Below, piece after piece: positions 41,234 through 53,385 of a DNA stretch of 64,000 nucleotides. The first letter of the stretch is position 1. Every line of letters starts with the position of its first letter. A model generated the notes under the pieces. The model was not told where the DNA came from, searched no databases, and was given only the letters and a program-made list of their open reading frames with translations. The DNA comes from Lumbricus terrestris (Eukaryota > Annelida > Clitellata > Crassiclitellata > Lumbricidae): NCBI GenBank assembly GCA_949752735.1, contig OX457052.1, positions 32,858,344 through 32,922,343 on the forward strand, read 5' to 3'. The translations under genes and the position numbers were made by a program.

Positions 41234-44200
41234 ATGAGTCAAAGCGGCAAAAAGGCGACAAAACCTGTAGCGGAAATACCAGCACCGGCGGAAAACAGCG
41301 AATCTATGGCCATAATATTACAGCTTATGCAACAGCAAGCCGATGAACGACAACAGCAAGCCGATGAACGGACACGATTACACGACGAACTTCGTCAAGA
41401 GCGCAAAGCTACGGAGGAGCGTTTCGGCCTTCTACTACAGGCAATACAACAATCAGGTCAGCTTCACACTGCCACTCAAGCCTCTCCCACAATACAGCCA
41501 CCTGCGCTCCGCCTCCCGGCTTGCACCAATCAATTATCTGGCACCCCAACTATGGCCGAATTTTCCACATGGCGAAAATCGTGGCAAGACTTTGCACTAA
41601 TCAATCGCGTCACTCAACATGACCGACTGGTGCAAATGGCGGCTCTTCGGACCCATCTCTCTCAGGATTTCCAAGCTATCTTTGACGAATCGATCACTAT
41701 TGTGGCCAGTGTACCAGACCAACCTACAGTTGACGAAGCGATAATGGCAATCCAAACCTTCATTCGTGGAATGCAAAACATCATAGTTGACCGCTTCCAC
41801 TTCTTCACCCGTCGCCAACAACCGGGCGAATCCTTTGAACACTTCCTCGTCGCTTTGCGACAACTCGGCCAACAAGCAGATACCTGCACTCATTGCATCG
41901 ATACGCAATTGATCACGCTGATCACCGTTGGTATTCAAGATCCTGAGCTACAAAAGAAGTTGCTGGAAATCCGACCAGCCCCGAGCCTCAACGAGGTCCT
42001 CACAGTCTGTAGAGCATTTGAATCTGCATGCTCTGATCAAACAAAAACAACTACCACTGCTCGATATGCTGGAACTAAAGTCAACTCGAGACAGCGCGAT
42101 AACACGCCTCCCATGGATACAGTCCAATCGTCTCCAACACATAAAAAAAATCACACAAGTGGAAAATGTTACTGGTGTGGGGGAAAGCCCCATGTGCGTC
42201 GCAGTGCCTGCCCTGCAAAAGATGCCGTTTGCAAAAACTGTGCTATAAAAGGACACTTCCAAGCAGTTTGTCAAAAACGTACCCGGAACCAACCACCCGA
42301 TCAGGCACATCCATCACAAAAAGCAATTAACACTGCTCACGCTCCAAGTGACAAACATGGAAATTGGCCTAGATCAGTACCTATCCATGTCAGCACGGAG
42401 ACGACAACAGTAACACTCTTGGCATATCCAGATACAGGGGCGGATATTAACATCATACCAGCAAAATTACTGCCACAACTGGGACTTGATAAAAACAACC
42501 TTCACCCTGCAGATATCACCATTACCGCATACAACGGCACGTGTGACACACCAATAGGATATTTCACTGCCAACATGAAAATAGGCACATCCACGGTGAG
42601 AGACAAAATATACACGCACAACGGCACTCAGCAATTCCTGTTATCAGGCAAAACGTGTGAGAGACTTGGAATAATTTCATTCCCACTTCACAATGCAGGC
42701 CTACAGGCACTCACATCCACTCAAACACCAGATACCAGCAATTTGAAAATAAACGATATGGATCCTTCTCTGGATGTGATTGCGAACACTCACCAACATC
42801 TCTTAGCAGAATTCTCAGATGTCTTCAGTGACGACAAAACACTAAAGCCCATGCTTGGATCGCCTATGAAGATCCACCTAAAATCCGACGCGCAGCCATA
42901 TGCCATCACTGCTGCCCGTCAAATAGCATTCAGTCTACGCGACCAAGTCAAGCAAGAGCTCCAGGATATGGCAGCAAAAGGCATCATCGAAAAACTTGAA
43001 GACGAAGCATCGGATTGGTGCCACCCTATGGTTGTCGTGCGAAAACCAAATGGACGTATACGTATTTGTGTTGATTACACCAAGCTTAACAAGTATGTTG
43101 CGCGCTCCGTATACCCGATGCGCACACCCAAGGAAGCCATCGATTCTGTCAATGCAGGGGATAGATTTTTCAGTACTCTGGACGCAGTGCAGGGATATTG
43201 GCAGATGGAATTATCCCCCGAAAGCAAACATCTGACTACATTTATTTCTCCAGAAGGGCGTTTTCGATTTCTTCGCGCACCCATGGGACTCAATGCTACT
43301 GACGATGAATATAATCGAAGAGGTGACATTGCATTTGCCGATCTGAAAAACATCCAGAAAGTTGTTGACGATCTGCTTATCCACACTAAGACCTTCAGTC
43401 AACATGTGGACATCCTTCGAGCTGTCCTTCACCGATGCAGAGACAATGGCATCACACTCAGCAAAGAAAAGTTTACATTCTGCCAACCCCGTGTGAAGTA
43501 TGCAGGATACATCGTTTCTTCCACAGGGATTACAGCAGATCCTACCAAAATCTCTGCCATATCACAATTTCCAGCACCCACAAACATCACTGAACTGCGT
43601 TCATTCTTCGGATTGGTAAATCAACTAGGTCATTTTAGCAGCGACATCGCCGCAGCAGCACTACCCCTCCGACCACTTCTCATGAAAAACAACATCTTTG
43701 CATGGTCCGACAATCATCAAAGGGCATTCCAGAATGTAAAAGCTGCTCTGACGCAACCACCAATCCTTCAGTCGTTCGATCCACAACTTCCCACAATGCT
43801 GCAAACTGATGCATCCAGAACACGTGGCCTTGGCTATGCATTGCTGCAACGGCGCCCGGATGGCACAGTAATCCTGATTCAGTGTGGGAGCCGATTCCTA
43901 TCTGACACGGAATCCCGGTACGCTATGATCGAACTCGAACTCCTAGCGGCTGTATGGGCTCTGGGAAAATGCCGACTATATTTGCTCGGACTTCCGCAAT
44001 TCAAACTTATCATTGATCACCGCCCACTCATCCCTATCATCAATTCAAAGGGATTGGATGAAATTGAAAATCCTCGCCTTCTCCGACTACGCGAAAAACT
44101 TCTTCCGTTCACCTTGGAAGCAGAATGGAGCAGTGGAAAGACACATTTGATTCCCGATGCACTCTCCAGAGCCCCAGTCCAAGATCCGGATGACACAGAC

Positions 44201-45445
44201 AGAACTCTAGAAAATGCCATAACAGAAGACCTGGAAATAAAAGTTAACTACATGGCCGCACAGTTGAGGGAGGATGATTATGCAGACAATACCAGAGACA
44301 CCGTGATCGAGCAATTGGAAACTGCAGCCAAAACAGACGAACTGTACCAAGCACTAATTCGACTAATACAGCAAGGATTTCCAGCTCAATCGACATCCCT
44401 TCCAGTAGCCCAGCAGCCATATCATAAAATCAGACAGGATCTCACTATCCATGGTGCTCTGATTCTCCACCAGTCAAGAATTGTTGTTCCACAATCTCAA
44501 AGAGCAGATGTACTTCGCAGACTCCATCTCTCACACCAAGGCATTGAGAAAACAAAGCGCAGAGCACGGCAGACAGTGTTCTGGCCTGGCATCACATCTG
44601 ACATCATAAATACTGTCGGAACATGTCTTCGGTGCCAAGAAGGACGGGCATCCCTCCCGGCAGAAATATTCCAGTCTGATCAACCTCCTAGTAGACCATT
44701 TCAAGAAACTGCTGCAGACATCTTCGAACATTCAGGACATTATTATCTGGCATATGTGGACCGTTTCTCCGGATGGATAGAAGTTTCCAGATTCTACAAA
44801 TGCCCAAGCACAGAAATGCTTATAACTGCTCTACGCAAGCATTTTGTCCACTTTGGCATCCCTAACAAGTTCCGATCGGATGGAGGACTCCAGTTTGCAT
44901 CAGAAGCCATGAAGAGATTCATGATAAACTGGGGCGTAAATCACGTATTCAGTGCACCACATTTTCCATCCTCAAACGGATTGGCAGAGTCTGCTGTGAA
45001 GTCCATGAAAGCCTTAATAGCTGCCTCTACCACCAATGGCGACATTGGAAGCGATGCATTCGCTCAAGGTCTTCTCGAGCTCCACAATACTCCCCGGGAA
45101 AATGGACTCTCACCAGCGGAAATGATATTCGGCTCACCGTTGCGATCTTGCGTTCCTCTCCATCCTGCAACATTTGCCAAGAAGTGGATAGACACTGCCA
45201 ACAAGGCTGACAATATCCAACACCCACCAAAAAACCTGAATTTACGACGACTTCAACCGATGCACAACGGAGACAAGTGTTGGATACAAGACCCATCAAC
45301 CAAGCGCTGGACGTCAATTGGCCATATCATTCAAGCACGACAGCGGAACTACACAGTAAAGATGCCCAGCGGACGCATCCTTTGGCGCAACCGGCGCCAT
45401 CTTCGTCCATTCCTTGAGTCCGAGGACACATTCATAAAACAATAG
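41234..45445 (+). CDS. Gag-PR-RT-RNaseH-INT polyprotein
   Basis: ATG 41234 gives 1403 residues. Order: gag (about 1-300); two zinc knuckles, CYWCGGKPHV...C and CKNCAIKGHFQAVC, at about 311-345; protease with PDTGAD near 399; reverse transcriptase (FFSTLDAVQGYWQMEL, active-site VVDD near 710 where many relatives have Y-x-DD); RNase H beginning QTDAS near 868; integrase with HHCC finger at about 1097-1145 and catalytic D, D, E near 1171, 1226 and 1262 (D-x35-E in RSDGGLQF...GLAES). No stops or frameshifts. Frame-open sequence begins 10 codons earlier, but the first ATG is chosen. No chromodomain or envelope was seen. Confidence 0.95.
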   Translation: MSQSGKKATKPVAEIPAPAENSESMAIILQLMQQQADERQQQADERTRLHDELRQERKATEERFGLLLQAIQQSGQLHTATQASPTIQPPALRLPACTNQLSGTPTMAEFSTWRKSWQDFALINRVTQHDRLVQMAALRTHLSQDFQAIFDESITIVASVPDQPTVDEAIMAIQTFIRGMQNIIVDRFHFFTRRQQPGESFEHFLVALRQLGQQADTCTHCIDTQLITLITVGIQDPELQKKLLEIRPAPSLNEVLTVCRAFESACSDQTKTTTTARYAGTKVNSRQRDNTPPMDTVQSSPTHKKNHTSGKCYWCGGKPHVRRSACPAKDAVCKNCAIKGHFQAVCQKRTRNQPPDQAHPSQKAINTAHAPSDKHGNWPRSVPIHVSTETTTVTLLAYPDTGADINIIPAKLLPQLGLDKNNLHPADITITAYNGTCDTPIGYFTANMKIGTSTVRDKIYTHNGTQQFLLSGKTCERLGIISFPLHNAGLQALTSTQTPDTSNLKINDMDPSLDVIANTHQHLLAEFSDVFSDDKTLKPMLGSPMKIHLKSDAQPYAITAARQIAFSLRDQVKQELQDMAAKGIIEKLEDEASDWCHPMVVVRKPNGRIRICVDYTKLNKYVARSVYPMRTPKEAIDSVNAGDRFFSTLDAVQGYWQMELSPESKHLTTFISPEGRFRFLRAPMGLNATDDEYNRRGDIAFADLKNIQKVVDDLLIHTKTFSQHVDILRAVLHRCRDNGITLSKEKFTFCQPRVKYAGYIVSSTGITADPTKISAISQFPAPTNITELRSFFGLVNQLGHFSSDIAAAALPLRPLLMKNNIFAWSDNHQRAFQNVKAALTQPPILQSFDPQLPTMLQTDASRTRGLGYALLQRRPDGTVILIQCGSRFLSDTESRYAMIELELLAAVWALGKCRLYLLGLPQFKLIIDHRPLIPIINSKGLDEIENPRLLRLREKLLPFTLEAEWSSGKTHLIPDALSRAPVQDPDDTDRTLENAITEDLEIKVNYMAAQLREDDYADNTRDTVIEQLETAAKTDELYQALIRLIQQGFPAQSTSLPVAQQPYHKIRQDLTIHGALILHQSRIVVPQSQRADVLRRLHLSHQGIEKTKRRARQTVFWPGITSDIINTVGTCLRCQEGRASLPAEIFQSDQPPSRPFQETAADIFEHSGHYYLAYVDRFSGWIEVSRFYKCPSTEMLITALRKHFVHFGIPNKFRSDGGLQFASEAMKRFMINWGVNHVFSAPHFPSSNGLAESAVKSMKALIAASTTNGDIGSDAFAQGLLELHNTPRENGLSPAEMIFGSPLRSCVPLHPATFAKKWIDTANKADNIQHPPKNLNLRRLQPMHNGDKCWIQDPSTKRWTSIGHIIQARQRNYTVKMPSGRILWRNRRHLRPFLESEDTFIKQ

Positions 45446-45493
45446 TAACCTGGAGGATGATTACATATAGAATTTTCTCACCTTACAAAATTC

Positions 45494-45508
45494 TCAAAAG
45501 GGGGAAGT
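45494..45508 (+). promoter_or_regulatory. Polypurine tract
   Basis: CAAAAGGGGGAAGT directly precedes the 3' LTR. Confidence 0.75.
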
Positions 45509-45680
45509 TGATGGGAACTCTAGAAATATGTAATCTATGGTACACTGTTCTAGGAGATATATACTCTCCTCCTTCTTGTGGTGTTTCCGTTTCCGGGACG
45601 CCAAAATGTAGAAAACAATAATTATTGTTCGTAGTGATTTATTATCAAATGTCTTATAATAAAATCTTACGAACACAACA
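45509..45680 (+). repeat. 3' LTR, 172 bp
   Basis: Same length as the 5' LTR and apparently the same sequence, followed by target duplication CCTAG. Confidence 0.95.
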
Positions 45681-46339
45681 CCTAGTTAATAATTTTGTAG
45701 ATAAATTGCCAGAAGACAAGTAGCCTAAATTTAGGATTAGAATCGACGTCAAGAAGGGATTTAAAAAAAAAATGTAAGTTCCAGTAACTTGGGCCTACGT
45801 ATACCAGAGTAAGCAGACGTATGAGCCCAGCACGAGCGATGTTGAAAGTTAACCTACAAAATTATAAGCGACATCGTGCATGCATGCAGATTACAAAATT
45901 TAATGTCAATTTATGAAATGATTAAGTCGGCTGCCGGACAGCAGAACTTAGCCCAAACGATTTACTCTGCTGATATTTAAGCAGTTCCAGAACACTGGTC
46001 ACAAAGTCGTAGAAAATAGCACATGTCATGTCAAAATTGATGTGTAGGCCTATTGACAGTTCCGCTTTTACAAGGTCGATGCTCAGCTAGGTTTAATTGC
46101 GATTGCTAGACAACAGGTCGTCCATAATGCTGAACGCTCTCTCGCAAAAAAGCATTAAAACGGAATGAGAGAATATAGGCCTACGAAGGACAAAATATGC
46201 TAGGCCTATACTGAGTATCAGAGGTTTGTAAAGTTTTGAAACTTCAAACAAGCGCTGTCCAACATTTGATGTTCAGCCAACAACGTCAAATTCATCGAAC
46301 AATCTATTAAGTTTAGTGTGCAAAATAAGAACAATATTG

Positions 46340-46465
46340 TGGAATGTGGGTCCTAACAGCAAATTCCCGGACAATTTGGGATCAGTCCGGGACACGGGAC
46401 ACACAGGGCCAATTCCGGGATTGTCCCGGCGAATCCGGGACGGTTGGCAGCCCTATGTACGTTGG
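46340..46465. mobile_element. Possible transposon terminus
   Basis: On the minus strand AGGGCTGCCAACCGTCCCGG leads into repeated CCGGGACAATCCC-like words, a common form for DNA-transposon ends. The opposite terminus and a target duplication were not found. Confidence 0.3.
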
Positions 46466-46859
46466 AAGAAGCCCAGCCATGTATACAGACCGTGAAGCAG
46501 CAAAAAGCATAGATCGACCTAGGCCTACTTGTTAATTATAGCAGATTTGGGCTCCGGCCGAAATTCGCTTCAGGGATTCGGGTCGATCCAGGCTGGATGG
46601 TGTTTAGACCGATATATCTATTAAGGCATAGGCCTATGGATAGATCAATAGGCCTATGACGATAACTTTATTCCATCAACTAACAATTCACCGTGTAACG
46701 GCGTGTAGCCTACGTTGACAACAGTTCACGGCTGTACACCAATATGGCCGACCACATAGGCCACGCCCTTTTGCAATCCCAGAATTGATACAAATGATGC
46801 ACCAAGTTAAAAATGAGAAATTTACATTCATGATTCATAAACCTTCATGAAAATTATTC

Positions 46860-47200
46860 ATGTTCTTAATTTTCCAACGCTGCATTTTTCAAACCGTCGT
46901 TAAAATCCCAACCGTGGTCATTGTGTCTGCACCTTCCGGCAAACATTTCTGCGGAGGCCCATGGCTCAACCCCCAGCACCCCACCGGCGAAAATTCCCAC
47001 CCACCGTGCACACATCCCCATAGCGAACAGAGCAGTAAATACGCGCATTGCAACACCCAAACAACGTTGTTCCCGTCAGCAACACACAGCCGGGGGCTAC
47101 CCCGGTCCCTATCAGCCATGAGCATGTAGCATAGACGATAGATTCCGAGAGGATACTGCGCCTGCGCCTGCGCATGCGCACCCTGTGATGTCTAATGACG
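46860..47200. promoter_or_regulatory. GC-rich patch with NRF1-like repeats
   Basis: TGCGCCTGCGCATGCGCA (47162-47179) contains two overlapping NRF1-type words, and TGACGTAC (CRE-like) lies 20 bp further. The surrounding 300 bp is GC-rich relative to its neighbourhood, but no splice-supported gene was recognised on either strand. Confidence 0.3.
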
Positions 47201-47397
47201 TACTAAGTGGCTGGTGATGGTCACTGGCGAAATACATCATCCGCCAAACTCATTAACTTTGCATGACGTCTGCGGCCTTAACGCACAGCGACGAAAGAAT
47301 TCAGTCGTCGACCATGATGTGCATCCTCAGACTTATTCTGCCGTCGCTGTAATATGTACATCTGGTGCTGCCTCCAGCGGTGACTTTCGTCATAATT

Positions 47398-47685
<288 letters not shown>

Positions 47686-47809
47686 TACGTAATGTGACGA
47701 AATGTAATGAAATGTTACATGTATAAAAGTAAGAAAACGATTATATAGCGCCCTCCTCCCAAGATAATGCCTTTTACTGATTGAATATTTTCATTGTAGC
47801 ATGACATCC

Positions 47810-48195
47810 GGGCGTTTGGTTGGTTGTGACTAGTTGTCATTGATTATCCTTGGTTGGCACTGTTGTCACTGGTTGTCACTGGTTGTCTCTGGTTTCCCTG
47901 GTTGCTACTGATTGCTACTGGTTGTCACTGGTTCCCATTGGCTGCCACTGGTTGCCATTGGTTGTCCATGGTTGTCCATGGTTGGCACTGGTTGTCACTG
48001 GTTGCCATTGGTTGTCCATGGTTGTCCATGGTTGGCACTGGTTGGCACTGGTTGGCACTGGTTGGCACTGGTTGTTGTCACTGGTTGCCTCTGGTTTCCC
48101 TGGTTGCCACTGATTGCCACTGGTTGCCATTGGTTGCCACTGGTTGCCATTGATTGTCCATGGTTGTCACTGGTTGGCACTGGTTTTCGACTATC
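47810..48195. repeat. 10-bp minisatellite, GGTTGTCACT unit
   Basis: About 37 copies of a 10-bp unit (GGTTGTCACT, GGTTGCCATT, GGTTGTCCAT and GGTTGGCACT types). A four-unit order (CCATT, TCCAT, TCCAT, GGCAC) is repeated, so larger blocks were duplicated too. Confidence 0.92.
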
Positions 48196-48632
48196 ATTAA
48201 TTATCGAAGGAGGCAACGAACGAACTCAGCTGTGGCGCACACGTCCCCAGAGAAAAACAACGCTGTGGGATAGGAAGGAAGGAAGAAGGGCGGGTAGGAA
48301 AGAGGGAAGGAAGGAAGTGCGAAAGAAGGTTGGGAATGACGAAGGAATATACAGAAGAAAGTAAGACTTCAACATCGTGATCCAAACGCCTCGAAAGGTC
48401 TTCATCCGTCAATATGCAAAGCTTACAATTTACTATGAGTTAAATCATAATAAAAAATTAAGTTTACTTTCATGACGCAATAAAGACAATAATAATAATT
48501 ATGGATTGAGAAAAACTGCGAATCGAATCAGCAGACGATTTGTCAAGGGAGAGGGTCTCATCTTCGTTGTTTGTAGGAGAGATGCCTTTATTATTATTTT
48601 TTTTCATATTTTTTTTATATTTTAATTTTTTT

Positions 48633-48674
48633 GCCCCGAGGTATACAGGATCCCTCAGGGACTTCACTACCGCC

Positions 48675-48753
<79 letters not shown>

Positions 48754-48759
48754 ATCATC

Positions 48760-48794
<35 letters not shown>

Positions 48795-48990
48795 TTTTAC
48801 AATTATTATTACAATCATCATTATTCTTATTATTATCATTATCAGTATTATCATTGTTATTATTATTACTATTATTGTTTTATCACTATCAGTATTATTA
48901 TTTTTAACTATTATTATTATTATTACTACTATCATTATCTTCATTGTTAATATCATCATTACTACTATTATCCTCGTCATCATCAATGGA
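48633..48990. repeat. TTA and CAT arrays behind a retroposon tail
   Basis: CCGAGGTATACAGGATCCC (also at 24775) precedes TTA repeats (48674-48752), CAT repeats and mixed TTATCA units. Confidence 0.85.
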
Positions 48991-49156
48991 CTTTCCCCAA
49001 GGTCAATCTCCAGACTGCAACGGACACAAGGGAGAAGACGCAAACATGACCAATCCACATTAAAAATGTGACCACTCATGCATCCAACGGAGAATCCCGT
49101 GTCCCACGACAGCAAGAGTGGAATGCCGGACAAAAGGACGAAGACAAAGCCACAGG

Positions 49157-49160
<4 letters not shown>

Positions 49161-49254
<94 letters not shown>

Positions 49255-49320
49255 AAGGGAGGGAACAAAGGGAAGGAACAAAGGGGGGAACGGGGAACAA
49301 AGGGAGGGAGGGGAGGTGAC
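49161..49320. repeat. GA array and purine tract
   Basis: AG dinucleotides (49161-49252) followed by GGGAACAAAGG-type units. Confidence 0.95.
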
Positions 49321-49549
49321 GTCAGTCGGTGGCTCCATCTGGTCCCACTTGGGACGCCAAAGCCCGGATGACGATTCTCTCACTTGGCGCCCATAAAGAA
49401 CAGCCGTAAAGAACGACCGGAAACGTGTCATAGCGCGCATGACTTTCCTCCTGTCGACTTCCGCCTGCAGCAAGCATGCAGACTTCGTACGACCTAACTC
49501 CCTGAGGTGCCGATGCCTCCCTGCACCAACCGTTTGCGTATATAAATGC

Positions 49550-49674
49550 AATACAAGAATATAATATATATTATTATCTTCATTAAATATTTGTCGGCAT
49601 ATCATATATATTATATATATTATATATATATATTATATATACTATATTATATTATATATATATATTATATAAAT

Positions 49675-49706
<32 letters not shown>

Positions 49707-50160
49707 GCATACATCGTTTGTGGCTCGTGTCTTTATTACATTTAATTTGTATATATAATTTTCATCTATATACATGTATATATATATAAGATAAATATAT
49801 ATAATGTGTGGGTGCCCCCGGCTATGTACATGTATATTGTACATGTATATGTGTGTTTATTAAAACGCCCATGGCAATAATAATTGAAGACAAGATATTC
49901 AGTAATAATTTCTCGAAAAGAGATAGACTTAGGGCCACGTCGCAGGAAGTCAGGCATAAAGACAGGCAGACAGAAACCCAGACAAGCAGACAGGCAGACA
50001 GCCATACAGGTACACAGAAAGACAGACAGACAGTCAATTAGAGAGGACAGACAGACAAACATATAGACGCTTAAATGAGGACTTATGCAGACAGACAGAA
50101 CGAGGAGAAGAGAGGCAAAGAGGCAAACAGCTAAACAGACAGATAGACGGACAGAAACGA
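49550..50160. repeat. TA-rich tract then degenerate CAGA tract
   Basis: TATATTATAT repeats (49555-49810), then CAGACAGGCAGA-type units (49955-50160). No gene. Confidence 0.85.
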
Positions 50161-50406
50161 AAGTCCTACCGACAGAGATGACCCCCACCCAATACAGCTG
50201 CTGGGGACAGCTTCCAGTTCTATATGAGTCAATGGGGGGACACTGTAAACACCCGTCGTGGGACACAGTGGCCGATTGGTTAGACCCCCCCTAAGCCACG
50301 TGTCCGATACATCTCCTCTGAGACGGTTAATGCGTAGGGACCATGAGGAAGTCCTTCTCTCAGTGACATCGATTGATGCTTGTCCAGCGGATTGTGGCGC
50401 TTCATA

Positions 50407-50657
<251 letters not shown>

Positions 50658-51059
50658 TGGTGCCTCGATCAGATGAATTGTTTGGACGGCCATGGATGTG
50701 AAGCAGGTCTTCGACTGCGTTGACTCACGATTCGATCCAGAGAACAAAAAGAAGACATTATGGTTAATGCGTTGCTTTAGGAGGTAGGAGCAGGAGAATG
50801 CAAAAAAACAGGAAGGACAACCGGGGTTGCTATAGGGCATGCGCAGAGAATAAGAGGGCGGGCAGGAAGGCAGACGGAGACGTAGAGAAAGGCAGGAATC
50901 CAGACAGTGAGGCGGATGAAGAGGAGGAGAAGAGACGTAGTTGGAAAGCTATAGACAGGTGGAAACGATGAAGGTGTGGAAGAATGGTTGACATAAGCAG
51001 GTGGTATTCGTAGGCAGATAGAACAAGATTAACAACCGGGGTGGGAGAAATAGGAACCA

Positions 51060-51440
51060 TGCAGGAAGAAGAAGACGAAGAAAAAGAAGAAGAAGAAGAA
51101 GAACAACAACAACAACATCAACGGCAAGAACAAGAAGACGAAGAAAAAGAAGACTGAAGAACATGAACACGAAGAACAAGAAGAACAAGAGGAACAAAAA
51201 GAGACAACACCAAGAAAGCGAACAGAAGATCAACAGCAGAAAATGTGAGGCAGAAGAAACAACAAGACGAACAGTAAGAACAATAGCAAGGAAATGAACA
51301 AAAAGAAGAGAAACAATAAGAAGACAACACAAAGAAAGCGAACAGAAGATCAACAACAGAAAATGAGAGGCAGAAGAAGAACAAAAGGAACAGTAAGAAC
51401 AATAATAAGGAAATGAACAAAAAGAACAAAAGAAAATGCA
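51060..51440. repeat. Adenine/purine-rich tract with a 110-120-bp direct duplication
   Basis: AAGAAC and GAAGAA units. A block containing AAGAAAGCGAACAGAAGATC and AAGGAAATGAACAAAAAGAA occurs twice (about 51212-51315 and 51332-51432) with scattered differences. Confidence 0.8.
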
Positions 51441-51734
51441 CATAAAAAAGAAATTATCAAGATGTAGACGTATATGACGATGACGACTGTGATGTCTGTG
51501 AATTGAAAATAACAACCGGAAGTGGATAAAAACCGTTAATTGCAGTGAACGAGAAACAAGACGACCAACCGACCGACAACAAGCTAGACAAGACAGTTCC
51601 ACGACCGAGGCTGACTGGCGCTACCTGTCGCCGACTTCAGAAATCAATAGTCGCCCAGGCCTACCAGTTATGAATACGAATTAAAATAGAAATTAGTATG
51701 GGCCTTATATATATTATAAATATTTATGTGATAA

Positions 51735-51803
<69 letters not shown>

Positions 51804-51821
51804 TATTGGTTCTACTACCAC

Positions 51822-51878
<57 letters not shown>

Positions 51879-52036
51879 AATTATTATTATTATTATTAAA
51901 ATTATTATTATTATTATTATTATTATTAAAATTATTATTATTATTATTATTATCATTATTATTATCATTATTATTATTATCATTATTATTATCATTGTTA
52001 TTATCATTATTATTATTATCATTATTATTATCATTG

Positions 52037-52069
<33 letters not shown>

Positions 52070-52097
52070 ATTATTATTATTATTATTATTATTATTA
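51735..52097. repeat. TTA microsatellite, LINE tail
   Basis: About 360 bp of TTA with ATC and AAA interruptions. On the minus strand it begins directly after the stop codon of the LINE remnant at 52098-52395, so it is best read as an expanded retroposon tail. Confidence 0.9.
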
Positions 52098-52395
52098 ATC
52101 GACAAATTCTGGTTGGACAAAAGAACCGCGGAAGGCCGCGGCATTAAATCGCTGGATGGTGATTGATAAGCGTTGGAATAGATCACATGCTTCTTTAGAG
52201 TCTCCGATAGTAAAGAAAGACGTCTTCCTAATTCTTTTATGAACAGTTACTCTAGTCCGTTGTCATTGATGGGATCCAGTGTCTCGAAGGCCAGTGAGAC
52301 AAACAAATGAGCTGTGGACAATTGATTGTATTTGACGATCTTTTTGGTGGCTGCCAGTTCAGCCGTAGCTCCTGCTGCGCCAGACGTTGAATTCA
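52098..52395 (-). pseudogene. LINE protein C-terminus, decayed
   Basis: The minus strand reads GAAGATAELAATKKIVKYNQ, FETLDPINDNGLE, an internal stop, FIKELGRRLSLLS, then after a frameshift EACDLFQRLSITIQRFNAAA, FVQPEFVD and stop. The LFQRLSxxIQRFNA motif is common at the end of certain LINE-encoded proteins in marine invertebrates, from memory. Too broken to function. Confidence 0.7.
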
Positions 52396-52624
52396 AGGGA
52401 AACATTTTTATATGAATTCATTGTCAATATTAGTGCATGTTCATCCATATTCTCTGTATATAGGGCCTATATTTATTTTCTGTATATATATATATTTATA
52501 TAATTATTGTACATCATATTACATGTAGATGTAGACGTGAAACATACTAATTACAAGCGCTGTATATAATATTTATTTATATGAAACGTATACGACCCAT
52601 AGAAATGAAACGATTATTTCATTC

Positions 52625-52710
52625 AGGTATTTATATAGCTTGTCTTCAAGGGAGACTACTCAGAAGTGCTCCCGACTCCCGCACGGCCAAAAGGAGCGAT
52701 TTTTAAAGAG
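52625..52710 (-). mobile_element. LINE/SINE 3' tail fragment
   Basis: The plus strand contains TTTATATAGC then ACTACTCAGAAGTGCTCCCG, the reverse complement of the shared CGGGAGCGCCTCTGAGTAG tail. Confidence 0.5.
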
Positions 52711-53309
52711 CTTATGGAATATGTCACGGAGTAATCTATCGAACAATGGTAATAATAATTACCATGTATAAACCGTGAGTGGTTAAAGAAAACGACCGTC
52801 TATTAACTTCATAGCAACTTGCATTTAAAATTAATTAATTGATAATAAATTTTGAAAGCAGTCTGTTGTGTTTGGCGTATTGTTCTATATTGGCCATAAT
52901 GTGTATGCCGTATTATAGTACAGTCCTATACTGCACACAGGCAATAGCGCAGCCACCACCAACCAACTTACACCCACTAACTTACTATAGCTACCTATAA
53001 TATAGCCAATGCTTATTATACTTAAGCTTACAGATTTATTACTATCCTGTCCTATTTGCTAAACAAAAATATACCTTGGGCTTAGCTTCACAATGACGTC
53101 ACAGTGATGCAATGTTTAACCGGCAGAACCGTCCAAGATTTCAGAAATCGTTATGATAAAGATTACGAACCCCACTTTAGTTTTTTAGTCGTTTCTGAGT
53201 GTTTTTGTTATTTTTTCCAATGACACTGTATAATTTTATTAGGCCCCATAACATCTTGGTGGAAGCCCGACCTTACAGGCCTACGACCGAATCCAGCACA
53301 GTAATCACT

Positions 53310-53385
53310 CAGCCATATGTCACAATGGTAGAGTGTGTTTGAATATCAATCGCAAGTTTGTGGATTCGACCCCCGCATCGTCTGC
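53310..53385 (+). mobile_element. Possible tRNA-related SINE head
   Basis: TGTCACAATGGTAGAGTG and GTGGATTCGACCCCCGC are spaced like A and B boxes. No body or tail was recognised. Confidence 0.3.

Larger units (their letters stand above)
40974..45680 (+). mobile_element. Complete Ty3/Gypsy element, Mag/SURL-like
   Basis: A 4707-bp element with 172-bp LTRs that look identical by eye, an exact 5-bp target duplication CCTAG (40969-40973 and 45681-45685), a primer site directly after the 5' LTR, one uninterrupted gag-pol frame and a polypurine tract. The pol order is the ordinary PR-RT-RH-INT. The two-knuckle gag and compact single frame fit the Mag lineage, which includes echinoid SURL elements; this placement is from motif memory. 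Everything visible suggests a recent, potentially autonomous copy. Confidence 0.94.

Noticed and set aside
46866..47181. Hydrophobic minus-strand frames near the NRF1-like repeats
   Set aside because: Several overlapping frames are open because of GC content; none has start, splice or domain support.
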